A stretch of DNA of 51,821 bases from assembly GCA_910575035.1 (NCBI GenBank), contig CAJTDL010000031.1, positions 1-51,821 of the forward strand, read 5' to 3'. Position 1 is the first letter of the stretch, and every line of letters starts with the position of its first letter. This document shows positions 7,887-17,462 of this stretch, piece by piece. The notes beneath the pieces were generated by a model. That model saw only the letters and a program-made list of their open reading frames with translations. It searched no databases and had not been told where the DNA came from. The position numbers and the translations under genes are program-made. This stretch comes from Lachnospiraceae bacterium. Its GTDB lineage: Bacteria; Bacillota; Clostridia; Lachnospirales; Lachnospiraceae.

Positions 7887-9470
7887 TTAATCTGTGCTTT
7901 TTACCTTTATGCCTTCCTTGGCTGCCTTCCCATAGGGAAATGCAATCCTGTCTTCCATAGTTAGGCCTTCCACGATCTCTGTGGCTTCTCCCCAAAGGAT
8001 CCGCCCTGTCTTCACATATTGCTTGGCCAGGCGGCCGTCTTCCCCTGCCTTCAGCACATATTTCCCGCCGTCATCCTGCCGGATATAGGCCTTGCTGATG
8101 CAGATGCCTTCCTGGTCATCCTGTCGGTTCTCCATGGTCAAATTCACCGTTTCCCCGTTGTTCAGCCCTTCTGAATCCTCAATATAGGCTGTGTAGGGAT
8201 AATAGGACACATTTGGGTTCCCTTCGCCCCAGACCTCGCTGTCTGTGTCTGGATAAGGGGAAATCTCTGTGATCGTGGCCTCAAAGCTCTTGCCGCTCTC
8301 CCAGGAGTTGGCATAGATCACCTGGCCCACTTCCACTTCCCCTAACTGCAGCTCGCTTAAGGCGCCGCTTACATACAGCCCTTCCGATCCCACTACTGTA
8401 AGGAATGGGGTATTGCCACCAGGAGCTGTCTTGCCCTCGCTTAAGTTCTTGACAATCCCTGTTACCTTGGCACGGACAATGCCGTCATCAGAAATCAGCT
8501 TCATTTGTTCTAATTCCAGCTGTGCCTTTCGGCTGGCCAGGTCAAGATCCCGGATATTCTCCTCTTTTTCCCGGATTAATTTGGCAAGCTCCTCTGCGGT
8601 ATAGCCTTCCGGCTCCTCTGGCTCTGGCAGCTCTGGCTCTTCTTCCACCCAGTCGTCCTCTTCCCAGTCATCCTCTTCCTCCTCCACAATCTGGCTTCTG
8701 GTGCTTACAGACCACATGGAATCATCCTCTACCGTAGGCAGGCCGCTTGCGCCGCTGATCTTCCAGGCGCTGAGCAGCTTGCCTGAAAGCACATTTTTCT
8801 TGTGGATTTCCAGGCTGACGTAAACGGGGTTCTCCTGCTCCTGTGAAATGGCGTTGATAAACTCGCCATAGACATAGCATCCCGGCATGCAAAGGTACAC
8901 ATAGGGGTCATCCTCCGTCCCTGCCCCCTGGCTTGGCTCTGAATCCTTCCCAATATAATTGTATGCCTTATTGGTCATCTGGGGGGCAGGCGCAGGCTCT
9001 GGCTCTGGTGTAGGCGCCACTGGGGCTGGGGTTACCGGTGTGGGCGCAGGCGTAGGGTTTTTAGGGATGGGCTTCGTCGCGCGCAGCTTCTCTAACTGCT
9101 TCTTGGCCGCTTCCAGCTTATTGGCTGCAGTGGCAACATCCAGCTCCTTCATTTCCAGTTCCAAATCCGATAAAGTCATGTCATAAGCGATCAAAGGATC
9201 CCCCTCGGACACCTTCTGCCCTTCTTCCACATAGACTTCAGAAATATTTTTATCATCCAATGCATAGACATTCTGCGAGAGGTCATTCTTCACAATTCCA
9301 GAACTGGTGGTCCCTTCCCCAAAATAGAACTGATTGATATTCGTTATGGCCTCCACCTCTGCCTCCAGGCTGTTGTCCTGGTAATTCTGGTACGCCTTGA
9401 TCCCGCCAAAAACGGCTCCGCCTATAACGCCAAGGGATATGGCCGTAATAATAATGCCTTTCTTACCCAT
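7887..9470 (-). CDS. HlyD-type adaptor with a large domain inserted in its helical hairpin
   Basis: A 527-residue membrane-anchored adaptor (N-terminal TM about 5-24). It has a lipoyl-like half (VYVEEGQKVSEGDPLIAYD, near 79-97), a first hairpin helix (about 98-131), and a second helix (about 290-325), followed by beta-barrel and membrane-proximal domains. Between the two helices, where the family normally has a short turn, there are about 155 extra residues: a Pro/Thr/Ala spacer (133-163), a globular, probably beta-rich part with YLCMPGCYVYG (164-255), and a very acidic Trp/Glu/Asp run (262-289). The start at 9470 overlaps the end of the ATPase gene by 8 bp (ATGGGTAA), with GGAGGAGA before it; upstream in-frame ATGs lie inside the ATPase frame. 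It is the second of two adaptors in the operon. Confidence 0.88.
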   Translation of the reverse strand: MGKKGIIITAISLGVIGGAVFGGIKAYQNYQDNSLEAEVEAITNINQFYFGEGTTSSGIVKNDLSQNVYALDDKNISEVYVEEGQKVSEGDPLIAYDMTLSDLELEMKELDVATAANKLEAAKKQLEKLRATKPIPKNPTPAPTPVTPAPVAPTPEPEPAPAPQMTNKAYNYIGKDSEPSQGAGTEDDPYVYLCMPGCYVYGEFINAISQEQENPVYVSLEIHKKNVLSGKLLSAWKISGASGLPTVEDDSMWSVSTRSQIVEEEEDDWEEDDWVEEEPELPEPEEPEGYTAEELAKLIREKEENIRDLDLASRKAQLELEQMKLISDDGIVRAKVTGIVKNLSEGKTAPGGNTPFLTVVGSEGLYVSGALSELQLGEVEVGQVIYANSWESGKSFEATITEISPYPDTDSEVWGEGNPNVSYYPYTAYIEDSEGLNNGETVNLTMENRQDDQEGICISKAYIRQDDGGKYVLKAGEDGRLAKQYVKTGRILWGEATEIVEGLTMEDRIAFPYGKAAKEGIKVKSTD

Positions 9471-10386
9471 TCTTCTCCTCCTTGCCGTTCTTTTTCCAAA
9501 TAGAAACGCCCCGTTTTTTGTGTTTGCCGCGCTTTTGGGAATTGTCGCCGGAATCTTCCTGGCCGCCGCTTCCTTCTTCTGTGATATGGCCTGCATCTCC
9601 ATTGACGCTTCTTTCTTCTGGCATGCCATCTATATTTTTTTGCTGAATAAATATGCCATCCGCATGATCCTGGCTTTCTTCCTGGGATTTTGCGCCCTCT
9701 CTCCCCTCTTTCCCGGCACCTTCCTCCGTAATAACGCCGTCAATAATATGCACAATCCGCTTTGCCTTGGAAGCAATATTCCGGTCATGGGTGATCATCA
9801 CAATGGTGACGCCCTCCTCATTCAGCCTCTCAAAGAGCTCCATAATCTGCTCCCCGGACTTGGAATCCAATGCGCCTGTGGGCTCATCCGCCAAAAGAAT
9901 CTTGGGATTATTCACCATAGCTCGTGCAATAGCCACACGCTGCTTCTGCCCTCCGGAGAGCTGGGTAGGCTTAAAGGCCACGCGGTCTCCCAGCCCTACC
10001 CGCTCCAGCGCCTGGATTGCCCGCTGCCTGCGCTCCTTTTTCTTGATGCCCGCATAGCTCAGGGGCAATGCCACATTATCCATGGCAGACTGCCTGGACA
10101 GCAGCTGGAAGCTCTGGAACACAAACCCGATGCTGCGCAGCCGTAAATCTGACATTTCCTTATCCCTGCATTTGAGCACATCCTCCCCAGCCAATTGGTA
10201 TGTGCCGGAAGTGGGGCGGTCCAAACATCCAATAATGTTCATCAGCGTGGTCTTCCCAGATCCGGAAGGCCCCATAATCGCCACATATTCCCCCTCCTCT
10301 ACCTGGAGCGACACATCCTTCAGTACCGGAACCACCAGCTTATCCTGCTGGTAATCTTTAAATATATTTTGCAAATCCAAAATCAT
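9463..10386 (-). CDS. MacB-like ABC transporter ATPase with charged C-terminal tail
   Basis: A 307-residue ATPase of the LolD/MacB class. Walker A GPSGSGKTT at 39-47, Q-loop FVFQSF near 88-93, signature LSGGQ at 143-147, Walker B ILLADEPT at 163-170, and switch His at 200 in MITHD. The ATPase core ends near residue 222; the remaining 85 residues are a hydrophilic tail rich in Glu, Gln, Lys and Gly with a basic end, not normal for the family. The tail may be an accretion in this lineage or bind a partner. GGAGGG precedes ATG 10386. It would power the permease encoded downstream, with the two HlyD-like proteins as extracytoplasmic partners. Confidence 0.93.
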   Translation of the reverse strand: MILDLQNIFKDYQQDKLVVPVLKDVSLQVEEGEYVAIMGPSGSGKTTLMNIIGCLDRPTSGTYQLAGEDVLKCRDKEMSDLRLRSIGFVFQSFQLLSRQSAMDNVALPLSYAGIKKKERRQRAIQALERVGLGDRVAFKPTQLSGGQKQRVAIARAMVNNPKILLADEPTGALDSKSGEQIMELFERLNEEGVTIVMITHDRNIASKAKRIVHIIDGVITEEGAGKEGREGAKSQEESQDHADGIFIQQKNIDGMPEERSVNGDAGHITEEGSGGQEDSGDNSQKRGKHKKRGVSIWKKNGKEEKNG

Positions 10387-10419
10387 CTCTGTTTCCCTCC
10401 GGTTCTATTCTTGCCTTCC

Positions 10420-11880
10420 TTACCCTACTGGGACTGCTGCATCATCCAGCATATCCATCGGCTCTCCATCATCCAGCATATTGTTCAGGCTCTCCTCCCC
10501 AAGAGTGCCATCTTCCCCTGAGGAATCCTCTCCCAGGCTGCCATCTGACATATCATCTGAGCCATCCATCATGCTTTCATCCATCATCTCTCCGTCTTCA
10601 CCCATAAAGTCTTCCTCTGACATTCCGCCGCCATCTATCATATCGCCTGCCGGCATATCCTCATCTTCTTCCCCTCCCTGGTTATACAGCGGGGCGTCGT
10701 AATCTACCTCAGAAGCGTCTGTCACGGTCGTCACGCCCTCATACAGGCCATCCATCGGAAATGCAATGGCGTCTTCATCCGTCAGGCCTGACAGGATCTC
10801 ATATTCACTCAGGCTCTCGTCGTATTCACCCAGCTCCACTTCACGCTTTTCCAGCTTATTATTGGCATTAGCTGCCCAGACATAGGATTTTTCATCCTCT
10901 TTGACAATATAGCCCTCAAACAGCCAAATGCCTTCCTTTGCCTCCATCTGACCCTCATCCAGCTCAATAAAGAGATGCTGCCCCATCATCAGGCCATCTG
11001 TGGAATCTAGGGACACATAAAATGGATATTTTGTGGCTTTCTCCACACTGTCACTAGGCTCATAATACATCATCTCATTGTTATTTGACTCTTCCCCTTG
11101 TGTGTCAATCTTAGTAATTGTCCCATTCCAGGTCTGCTCCTCATCAATCCTGGAGCGCAGGATCACAGGCTGGTCCTGGGACAGCATCTGGATATTCAGC
11201 TCACTGACCGTCCCCTTCACCCGGAAATCCCCTACGGCAATGATTGTCATATATGCAGAGTTTTCGCCTGCCAGCTCTGGATCTGCCTCATTGATGGACT
11301 TAACCATGCCGGCAATTTTGCTCTTTACCACGGCATTGTCAATGGATTCCTGCTTCTTCTGCATCTCCGCTTTCTTGCTCTCAATATCGTATTCTGTCTG
11401 TTTAATGCTGTTCTCCTTTTCCTGGATCTCTGCCGTATACTCAAACCGCTCGCTTTCCGGCACGCTGCTCCGCTCCTTCGTCAGCTGGCTGATCTGGTTC
11501 TGCAGGCTGGTGATCTCATTCTGCTTCTCCTCCAGTTCCAGCTCCCCCTGGGACAGCTCGCCCTTTACGGTTTCCATATCATATTCAAACAGGGAATCCC
11601 CTTCCTCTACCATATCCCCTTCTTGTACAAATACTTCTTTTATTTCACGCTCAGAATCCCTATTGACATCCCAGCTCTCCTGGGCTTCCACCACGCCAGA
11701 ATAACGGTTCTGGCTGCCGGAATTGGCAGAATTCAGAGTGGCTACCGTTTCCACATATACTTTATCAGCACTGCTGCCCCCGCTGCCATTTTGCTTCAGG
11801 TAAAACCATGCGCCCCCCCCCGCTGCCGCTGCCACAATGATTACAACTGCCGCAATAATGCCTGCTTTCTTCTTGTTCAT
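10420..11880 (-). CDS. HlyD-type adaptor with Met/acid-rich C-terminal tail
   Basis: A 486-residue adaptor and first gene of the efflux operon. It has an N-terminal membrane anchor (about 6-28), a lipoyl-like segment (VFVQEGDMVEEGDSLFEYD), a long coiled-coil hairpin (about 105-190, many Glu, Gln and Lys), and the beta-barrel part. From about residue 399 to the end (88 residues) the sequence is almost only Asp, Glu, Gly, Ser and Met, with about 12 Met and no Lys or Arg. The start at 11880 is chosen for the GGAGGG box and the anchor right after it; the frame is open 31 codons further up. Such a tail outside the membrane could bind metal ions or a cationic peptide; this is inference. The family sits between permease and cell wall in Gram-positives. 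Confidence 0.88.
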   Translation of the reverse strand: MNKKKAGIIAAVVIIVAAAAGGGAWFYLKQNGSGGSSADKVYVETVATLNSANSGSQNRYSGVVEAQESWDVNRDSEREIKEVFVQEGDMVEEGDSLFEYDMETVKGELSQGELELEEKQNEITSLQNQISQLTKERSSVPESERFEYTAEIQEKENSIKQTEYDIESKKAEMQKKQESIDNAVVKSKIAGMVKSINEADPELAGENSAYMTIIAVGDFRVKGTVSELNIQMLSQDQPVILRSRIDEEQTWNGTITKIDTQGEESNNNEMMYYEPSDSVEKATKYPFYVSLDSTDGLMMGQHLFIELDEGQMEAKEGIWLFEGYIVKEDEKSYVWAANANNKLEKREVELGEYDESLSEYEILSGLTDEDAIAFPMDGLYEGVTTVTDASEVDYDAPLYNQGGEEDEDMPAGDMIDGGGMSEEDFMGEDGEMMDESMMDGSDDMSDGSLGEDSSGEDGTLGEESLNNMLDDGEPMDMLDDAAVPVG

Positions 11881-12079
11881 ATTTTCCCTCCTGTTTTTAT
11901 TGTTGTACGCCAGAAACTCTGCCAGCCTACCAGCTGACAGAGCCATGATGCGTCCATAAGCGAAAAAAAGCATTGCCCTTCATTGTTTCGCTACCATATT
12001 ATCATAAATCAGTGATAAATCCGCGTGAAATTTCTTAAAATTTTATTAATAATTTCCAATAGAAATTTTCATTTATAGC

Positions 12080-12108
12080 TTGCATTTTCCCTCTAATTTT
12101 TGTACACT
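12080..12108 (+). promoter_or_regulatory. Candidate sigma-A promoter of the chemoreceptor gene
   Basis: TTGCAT (12080-12085), 17-nt spacer, TACACT (12103-12108). The predicted start near 12115 gives a leader of about 160 nt that covers the hairpins listed next. The rest of the gap 11881-12079 is AT-rich and probably holds the minus-strand promoter of the efflux operon (weak match TTTCAC-N18-TATGAT around 12005-12034). Confidence 0.45.
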
Positions 12109-12134
12109 AATCCTATGTAACTTTTTAACAAAAA

Positions 12135-12253
12135 CCTTTTCACTTTTAAAATTATTTTAAGCATTTTTCGAGTGAAAAGGCTTTATAACCTGCTCTGGAA
12201 AGCGGCAATGGGGTTATAAAAGCAACCAAGGCGGGTCCAAAGTTCCTGCCTTG
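12135..12253 (+). ncRNA. Structured leader with three consecutive hairpins (candidate cis-regulatory RNA)
   Basis: Three adjacent stems are visible. P1: CCTTTTCACT (12135-12144) with AGTGAAAAGG (12171-12180), 10 bp perfect. P2: TTTATAACC (12182-12190) with GGTTATAAA (12212-12220), 9 bp perfect. P3: 12227-12235 with 12245-12253, 9 bp including one G.U. The P3 loop (tccaaagtt) can pair 6 of 7 bases with CTCTGGA in the P2 loop (12193-12199), a possible kissing interaction. The receptor gene's ribosome binding site (GGAAGGAG, 12262-12269) begins 8 nt after P3. It does not match the c-di-GMP-I consensus I know. Conservation has not been tested. Confidence 0.5.
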
Positions 12254-12277
12254 ATTTAACTGGAAGGAGTGCTTAAA

Positions 12278-13957
12278 ATGAAAAAAGCCATCAACCAATC
12301 AACCTTAACCTACATCTTAAATGCGGTTTCAATCCTAACCCTCATCTTTATTGCTGTAAGCGTGGTCTCCTACAACCGGGTGAGCAACCAGCTTAACACA
12401 GCCAATGACGAACGGTTCCAATTGACCTATAATGCCAACCGTTTTATGAACGGCTCCGCCTACCTTACGAATGAAGTGCGGGCCTTTGCCGCCACTGGCA
12501 AGCAGGAGCATTATGACAATTATTGGAATGAAGTCAACACCCTGAAAAACAGGGATAAGGGCATTGCCGCCATGCAGGAGATTGGCATTACAGCAGAAGA
12601 GCAAACCATGATCGACAATATGTCCTCCCTCTCCAATAGCCTGGTTCCCCTGGAAGAAGACGCTATGAGCCATGTGCAGGAAGGGAATATGCAGGAAGCC
12701 CTGGATTATGTCTATGGATCCGATTACAGCACTGCCATTGGGCAGATCAATTCCCTGAAGGAGCAGTTTATGGATATGCTGGACATACGGACCGCCGATG
12801 AGATCAGCGACCTGGGCAAGCAGCAGGAATCTACCCGCAACTTTATGTTCCTTGCCCTGATCCTGGTTGCCCTGATACAGCTTGCCGTTGTATTTATCAT
12901 CAATAAAAAGCTCCTGCGCCCTGTACATGCAGTCAAAAAGCAGATGAGTGAGATTTCCCAGGGAAACCTCTCTGCCGTATTCTCCCTGCAGCCAGACACC
13001 TCCGAAGTTGGCCGCCTGGTGGACTCCATCCATGAGACCAAGCAAGAGCTGAAAAAGTATATCAGCGACATTAATTCCAAGCTGGTGCAAATTGCCATGG
13101 GAAATATGGATTTGCCCATTGGGGATGATTACCGTGGGGAATTTCTCCCGATTCAGGATGCCATGCGGGAGATTTTAGATTCCCTAAACGATGCATTGCT
13201 CCGTATTAATAATACTGCAGAACAGGTGGCGCATGAATCTGAGCAGATGACCTCAGACGCCCAGATCCTATCCAGCGGCGCAGTAGCGCAGGCCTCGGCA
13301 GTACAGGAACTGTCTGCAAGCATTCAGGAGCTGTCCAGGGAAGTAGACAACACTTCCACAGATGCTGACGAGGCTCAGAAAGCTTCTACCTCTGCCGCAC
13401 AGCAGCTGATGTACAGCAATGAAAAAATGACAGAGCTAACCAGTGCAATGGAAGATATTTCTACGGCTTCCCAGCAGATTGGGGGGATTATTAAGACCAT
13501 TGAAGATATTTCCTTCCAGACAAATATTTTGGCTTTGAATGCGGCAGTGGAAGCGGCGCGTGCCGGGGAAGCAGGGAGAGGATTTGCGGTCGTGGCTGAG
13601 GAAGTGCAGAGCCTGGCCAATAAGAGTGCGGCTTCCGCAAAGGATATTACAGAACTAATCGAAAATTCTATTCGGATGATCAAACAGGGGACAAACCTGA
13701 CAACAGAGACGACCTCTGCCCTGGCTGGAGTTATGGTAGGGGCAAAGAAGGCTACCGATCTGATTGGGGAGATTGCGAAATCAGCTACGCAGCAGTCCCA
13801 GGCGCTTCATCAGCTGACCCAGGGGATGGAGCAGATTGCAGATGTGGTACAGACAAATGCGTCCACAGCAGAGAAATCTGTGGCATCGGCAAGGGAGCTT
13901 ATGGGGCAGGCAGAGGAATTGAAGGTGGCCGTACATCGGTTCCAGCTGCGTGGGTAA
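12278..13957 (+). CDS. Methyl-accepting chemotaxis protein
   Basis: A 559-residue transmembrane chemoreceptor. TM1 about 10-31, an extracellular helical (four-helix-bundle type) sensor about 32-190 with no Cys, TM2 about 192-212, HAMP domain about 213-265 ([12 protein letters not shown]), a second HAMP-like/linker stretch, and the signalling coiled coil with the conserved tip region [20 protein letters not shown] followed by [11 protein letters not shown]. It would pass ligand binding to CheA/CheW. The C-terminus has no CheR-binding pentapeptide. The ATG at 12278 follows GGAAGGAG; a GTG at 12269 overlaps that box and is rejected. The gene stands alone, divergent from the efflux operon; the shared 400-bp gap includes the structured leader. 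Confidence 0.95.
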   Translation: MKKAINQSTLTYILNAVSILTLIFIAVSVVSYNRVSNQLNTANDERFQLTYNANRFMNGSAYLTNEVRAFAATGKQEHYDNYWNEVNTLKNRDKGIAAMQEIGITAEEQTMIDNMSSLSNSLVPLEEDAMSHVQEGNMQEALDYVYGSDYSTAIGQINSLKEQFMDMLDIRTADEISDLGKQQESTRNFMFLALILVALIQLAVVFIINKKLLRPVHAVKKQMSEISQGNLSAVFSLQPDTSEVGRLVDSIHETKQELKKYISDINSKLVQIAMGNMDLPIGDDYRGEFLPIQDAMREILDSLNDALLRINNTAEQVAHESEQMTSDAQILSSGAVAQASAVQELSASIQELSREVDNTSTDADEAQKASTSAAQQLMYSNEKMTELTSAMEDISTASQQIGGIIKTIEDISFQTNILALNAAVEAARAGEAGRGFAVVAEEVQSLANKSAASAKDITELIENSIRMIKQGTNLTTETTSALAGVMVGAKKATDLIGEIAKSATQQSQALHQLTQGMEQIADVVQTNASTAEKSVASARELMGQAEELKVAVHRFQLRG

Positions 13958-13988
13958 AGGCGCCCTCTGCGTGAACCTGCCTATATCA

Positions 13989-14023
13989 GCCGCTTCGGGT
14001 GGGCACTTCCCACCCTGAGCGGC
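13989..14023. terminator. GC-rich hairpin between the convergent chemoreceptor and glyA genes
   Basis: GCCGCT plus GGGTGGG (13989-14003) pair with CCCACCC plus AGCGGC (14009-14023), separated by a 2-nt bulge on each side. There is no clear U-run on either strand, so termination is likely but not certain; it may serve both genes. Confidence 0.5.
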
Positions 14024-14044
14024 GTCCCCCACACCCCAAAACCC

Positions 14045-15280
14045 TTATAAAGGATACTTATCTGTCAACTCTTTCACAATCCCGCGCACTTCTTCCGAAG
14101 CTGCTTCCCCTTCTTTGACCATCTTAGCAATGCACTCTGCCACTTTGTCCATATCCTCCTCATGGAATCCCCTGGAGGTAATAGCCGGGGTTCCCAGACG
14201 GATTCCGCTGGTTACGAAAGGAGATTTGGGGTCATTTGGGATCGTATTCTTATTACAGGTAATATTAACAGAATCCAATAACTTTTCTACAGCCTTTCCT
14301 GTTAATTCATATGGCGTTAAGTCCACCAGCATTAAATGGTTGTCTGTGCCTCCAGAAACAATTTTAATGCCGCGGTCCATCAATCCCTTAGCCAATGCCT
14401 GGGCATTTTTCGCAACATTTTGCTGGTAAACCTTGAAGCTGTCATCTAATGCCTCTTTTAGGCAGACAGCCTTTGCGGCGATCACATGCATTAAAGGCCC
14501 GCCCTGGATGCCTGGGAATACGGCTTTGTTAAAGTTAAACTTTTCTGCCATCTCTTTGCTGGCAAGGATCATACCGCCCCTGGGGCCCCGCAGTGTCTTA
14601 TGGGTGGTGGTCGTTACCACATGGGCATATGGGATGGGGGATGGATGGAGGCCCGCGGCGATCAATCCTGCAATATGCGCCATATCTACCATCAAATAAG
14701 CGCCAACTTCATCTGCGATTTCACGGAAACGCTTAAAATCAATGATCCTGGCATATGCGCTGGCTCCAGCGATGATCATTTTCGGCTTGCACTCTATCGC
14801 AATTTCCCTTACCTTGCCATAGTCAATAAACCCTTCGTCATTCACGCCATAGGGCACGATCTTGAAATAGCTGCCAGAGAAATTCACAGGGCTTCCATGG
14901 GTCAGGTGCCCGCCGTGGTCTAAGTTCATGCCCATAACAGTATCGCCAGGCTGCAGCATGCAAAACTGTACTGCCATATTCGCCTGTGCGCCAGAATGGG
15001 GCTGTACGTTGGCATACTCACACCCAAACAGCTCTTTTGCCCGCTCAATGGCAAGCTCTTCCACAATATCCACACACTCGCAGCCGCCATAATAACGCTT
15101 TTTGGGATACCCTTCTGCGTACTTATTGGTCATAGGGCTTCCCATAGCTGCCATAACTCCCTTGCTTACCCAGTTTTCCGATGCGATCAGCTCGATATGG
15201 CTGTTCTGGCGTTCCATTTCCGCGGTGATGGCGTCCGCCACCTGGGGGTCTGCATTTTTCACTTCATCAAATGAATACAT
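14045..15280 (-). CDS. glyA: Serine hydroxymethyltransferase
   Basis: A 411-residue PLP enzyme that interconverts serine and glycine with tetrahydrofolate, the main source of one-carbon units. The length is normal. Visible: [10 protein letters not shown] near the N-terminal third, [12 protein letters not shown] with the PLP-ring Asp, and the Schiff-base lysine in [14 protein letters not shown], followed by PGIQGGP. The start at 15280 (MYSFDEV) lies after AAGGAAAAGGA; the frame runs 16 codons further without typical residues. No folate or glycine riboswitch is evident in the 118-bp gap upstream. Confidence 0.97.
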   Translation of the reverse strand: MYSFDEVKNADPQVADAITAEMERQNSHIELIASENWVSKGVMAAMGSPMTNKYAEGYPKKRYYGGCECVDIVEELAIERAKELFGCEYANVQPHSGAQANMAVQFCMLQPGDTVMGMNLDHGGHLTHGSPVNFSGSYFKIVPYGVNDEGFIDYGKVREIAIECKPKMIIAGASAYARIIDFKRFREIADEVGAYLMVDMAHIAGLIAAGLHPSPIPYAHVVTTTTHKTLRGPRGGMILASKEMAEKFNFNKAVFPGIQGGPLMHVIAAKAVCLKEALDDSFKVYQQNVAKNAQALAKGLMDRGIKIVSGGTDNHLMLVDLTPYELTGKAVEKLLDSVNITCNKNTIPNDPKSPFVTSGIRLGTPAITSRGFHEEDMDKVAECIAKMVKEGEAASEEVRGIVKELTDKYPL

Positions 15281-15398
15281 ATGTCCTTTTCCTTCCTCTC
15301 TTTTGGCATATATTTGTAACGGTCCCATACCCGAAGCGTTACATTTTTTCTACAACTAATATCTTATTATTTTGTAATTTAGAAGTCAATAGCTTTCG

Positions 15399-16247
15399 TT
15401 ATTCCTCTCCCAATTTCAATGCGGCCACAACTCCAGCCGCCAGGGACAGGATTCCTGTCAAAAGGCTTACGGTTTTTACAGCTCCCATGGGATTCATCAG
15501 CAAAATAGCAATTGGCGAGGATACGATCAGGCCGATGATGGCCCAATAGGCATAATCCGGGAAACGCTGGAAAATAAATTCCACCAACTTTGCAATGGCA
15601 AAAATCCCAACCACTACCCCTATCCCAAATGGAGCCAGCACCCAGCATCCATCCAGAATCCCTGGAATATTAAAACTCATCACATTGTCAATAAAATCAT
15701 TTACCTGCTCAAGCACCGGCGTATAATACCCCATCAGCATCAGCATCATAGACCCGCTGACCCCAGGGATTACCATAGTGGCAGAAGCCACAATCCCAAC
15801 GCCAAACAGCTTCAGGAGATTCCATACATTAACGGTTAAATCTGCCGCTGCGCCTTCCTGCTCTCCCAGCAGCGCCAACCCTGACACCAGGCAAAAGAAA
15901 ACCAAAAAGGCAAGGATATGCCCTCCCCGTATGGATTTGCCCTTTACTTTCCGCGCCATAGCAGGAAGCCCCCCCAGGATCAGCCCTATGAAAAGCAAAT
16001 TTGTCTGAAACGGCGCCTTCGCAAACATGATTTCTATAATACGCGCCAATGCCACCACGCCAATCGCCGCCCCAATCATAATTGGGACCAATATCCCCAT
16101 GCTCTTCTTAAATTCAGATATTATATGGGTAGCTGCATGGATAATTTTGTCATAAATCCCCATGGAAACCGCCATAGTGCCTCCACTGACGCCAGGAATA
16201 ATATTGGCAATCCCAATCACCATCCCCTTCAAGACCATTCGTATCAT
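15399..16247 (-). CDS. DUF368 membrane protein (PopT-type polyprenyl-phosphate transporter)
   Basis: A 282-residue polytopic membrane protein with about eight hydrophobic helices. The family hallmark, a repeated IPGVSGG/S motif, appears twice: NIIPGVSGGTMAVSMG (about 15-30) and MVIPGVSGSMMLMLMG (about 158-173), an internal pseudo-symmetry. DUF368 proteins have been shown in other bacteria to recycle undecaprenyl phosphate to the inner face of the membrane, and this is the expected role. AGGAGA precedes ATG 16247. It is separated by about 120 bp from both glyA and hisC, all on the minus strand, so it may be its own unit. Confidence 0.9.
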   Translation of the reverse strand: MIRMVLKGMVIGIANIIPGVSGGTMAVSMGIYDKIIHAATHIISEFKKSMGILVPIMIGAAIGVVALARIIEIMFAKAPFQTNLLFIGLILGGLPAMARKVKGKSIRGGHILAFLVFFCLVSGLALLGEQEGAAADLTVNVWNLLKLFGVGIVASATMVIPGVSGSMMLMLMGYYTPVLEQVNDFIDNVMSFNIPGILDGCWVLAPFGIGVVVGIFAIAKLVEFIFQRFPDYAYWAIIGLIVSSPIAILLMNPMGAVKTVSLLTGILSLAAGVVAALKLGEE

Positions 16248-16366
16248 GATTCTTCTCTCCTAAAATTTATTCTAGCCTGCCCATGATCCAGCAATCAATC
16301 CCTGGCTTCCCTAACCCATCATCCGCTTACCCCCAAAAGCGCCCTTATTTTGGATTTATGGGCAAA

Positions 16367-17431
16367 TCAATCCCTTTTCCCTAAATACCCTTCCAAAAAT
16401 CGGATCAGCACATCCATCTCCTGGTCTGTGCCAATCGAAATACGCAAATAATTGTCGATCCGCGCCTTAGAAAAATACCGTACATAAATATTTTCTTTCT
16501 TCAATGCCTCAAACAGCTCTTTTGCAGGACATTTTGGATGGGCAGCAAAAATAAAATTACTCTGAGAATCCCGAAACAAAAATCCCAGCTTCGACAATTC
16601 CTTTTTCACCCGCTCCCGGGTCCGGACCACCTTATGCAATGTTTCTTTATAATAACCATCCTCCTTGATGGCCGCTGTGCCTACGGCCAAAGCCGCCGCA
16701 CTCATCGTATAGGAATTAAAGGAATATTTCACGTCGTTCAGATACCGAATCAGCCTCTTATTCCCAAAAGCATACCCAATCCGTATCCCCGCCAGGCTCC
16801 TGGATTTGGAGAATGTCTGTACCACCAGCAAATTGTCATATTTGGGAAGCAGAGACCGTGCAGATTCCCCTCCAAAATCAATATATGCCTCATCGATGAT
16901 CACAATGACACCTGGATTTGCCTGTATGATCTCTTCCAGCTCTGCCAAAGGCTTTTCCACACCGGTGGGGGCATTGGGGTTGGGAATGACAATCCCCCCG
17001 CAATCCCTGCAGTAATCTGCCGTACGGATGTTAAAATCCTCATCCAAAGGCTGGCACTCATAAGGAATCCGATACAGCCCTGCCCATACATCATAAAAAG
17101 AATAGGTGATATCCGGGAACAGGATGGGCTTTCCCCCATTGAAAAAAGTGAGGAAGCTCATAGCCAGCACATCATCAGAGCCGACCCCCACAAACACCTG
17201 ATCCTTCGGCAGCCCATAATAGCCTGCCAGAGCCTCCACCAGCGGGCTGGCGCTGGGGTCTGGATATTTCCTCAGGCTGTCTGCCCCCACCTCCTGCAGC
17301 GCACGCAGAACAGCAGGCGCAGGGGGGTACGGGTTCTCATTGGTGTTCAATTTGATGACGCCCGCCCCATTCGGCTGTTCCCCAGGAGTGTAGGGCGTTA
17401 CTTTTCGCACATTTTCTTCCCATGCCGTCAT
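16367..17431 (-). CDS. hisC: Histidinol-phosphate aminotransferase
   Basis: A 354-residue fold-type I PLP aminotransferase that makes histidinol phosphate from imidazole-acetol phosphate. Visible: LNTNENPYPP near the N-terminus (HisC hallmark), VGVGSDDVL, IPNPNAPTG, VIIDEAYIDFG with the PLP Asp, and the lysine motif QTFSKSRSLAGIRIGYAFG. Normal length. No other his gene is near, so it may be a stand-alone copy, or one that works on aromatic amino acids, as some HisC enzymes do. AGGAGGGA precedes ATG 17431. It is 31 bp downstream of another aminotransferase gene and probably shares its transcript. Confidence 0.92.
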   Translation of the reverse strand: MTAWEENVRKVTPYTPGEQPNGAGVIKLNTNENPYPPAPAVLRALQEVGADSLRKYPDPSASPLVEALAGYYGLPKDQVFVGVGSDDVLAMSFLTFFNGGKPILFPDITYSFYDVWAGLYRIPYECQPLDEDFNIRTADYCRDCGGIVIPNPNAPTGVEKPLAELEEIIQANPGVIVIIDEAYIDFGGESARSLLPKYDNLLVVQTFSKSRSLAGIRIGYAFGNKRLIRYLNDVKYSFNSYTMSAAALAVGTAAIKEDGYYKETLHKVVRTRERVKKELSKLGFLFRDSQSNFIFAAHPKCPAKELFEALKKENIYVRYFSKARIDNYLRISIGTDQEMDVLIRFLEGYLGKRD

Positions 17432-17462
17432 AATTTGATCCCTCCTAAACCGCCCTTATTCC

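Noticed and set aside
12135-12253. c-di-GMP-I or T-box riboswitch
   Set aside because: The conserved core blocks of these classes are absent; only the hairpins are supported.
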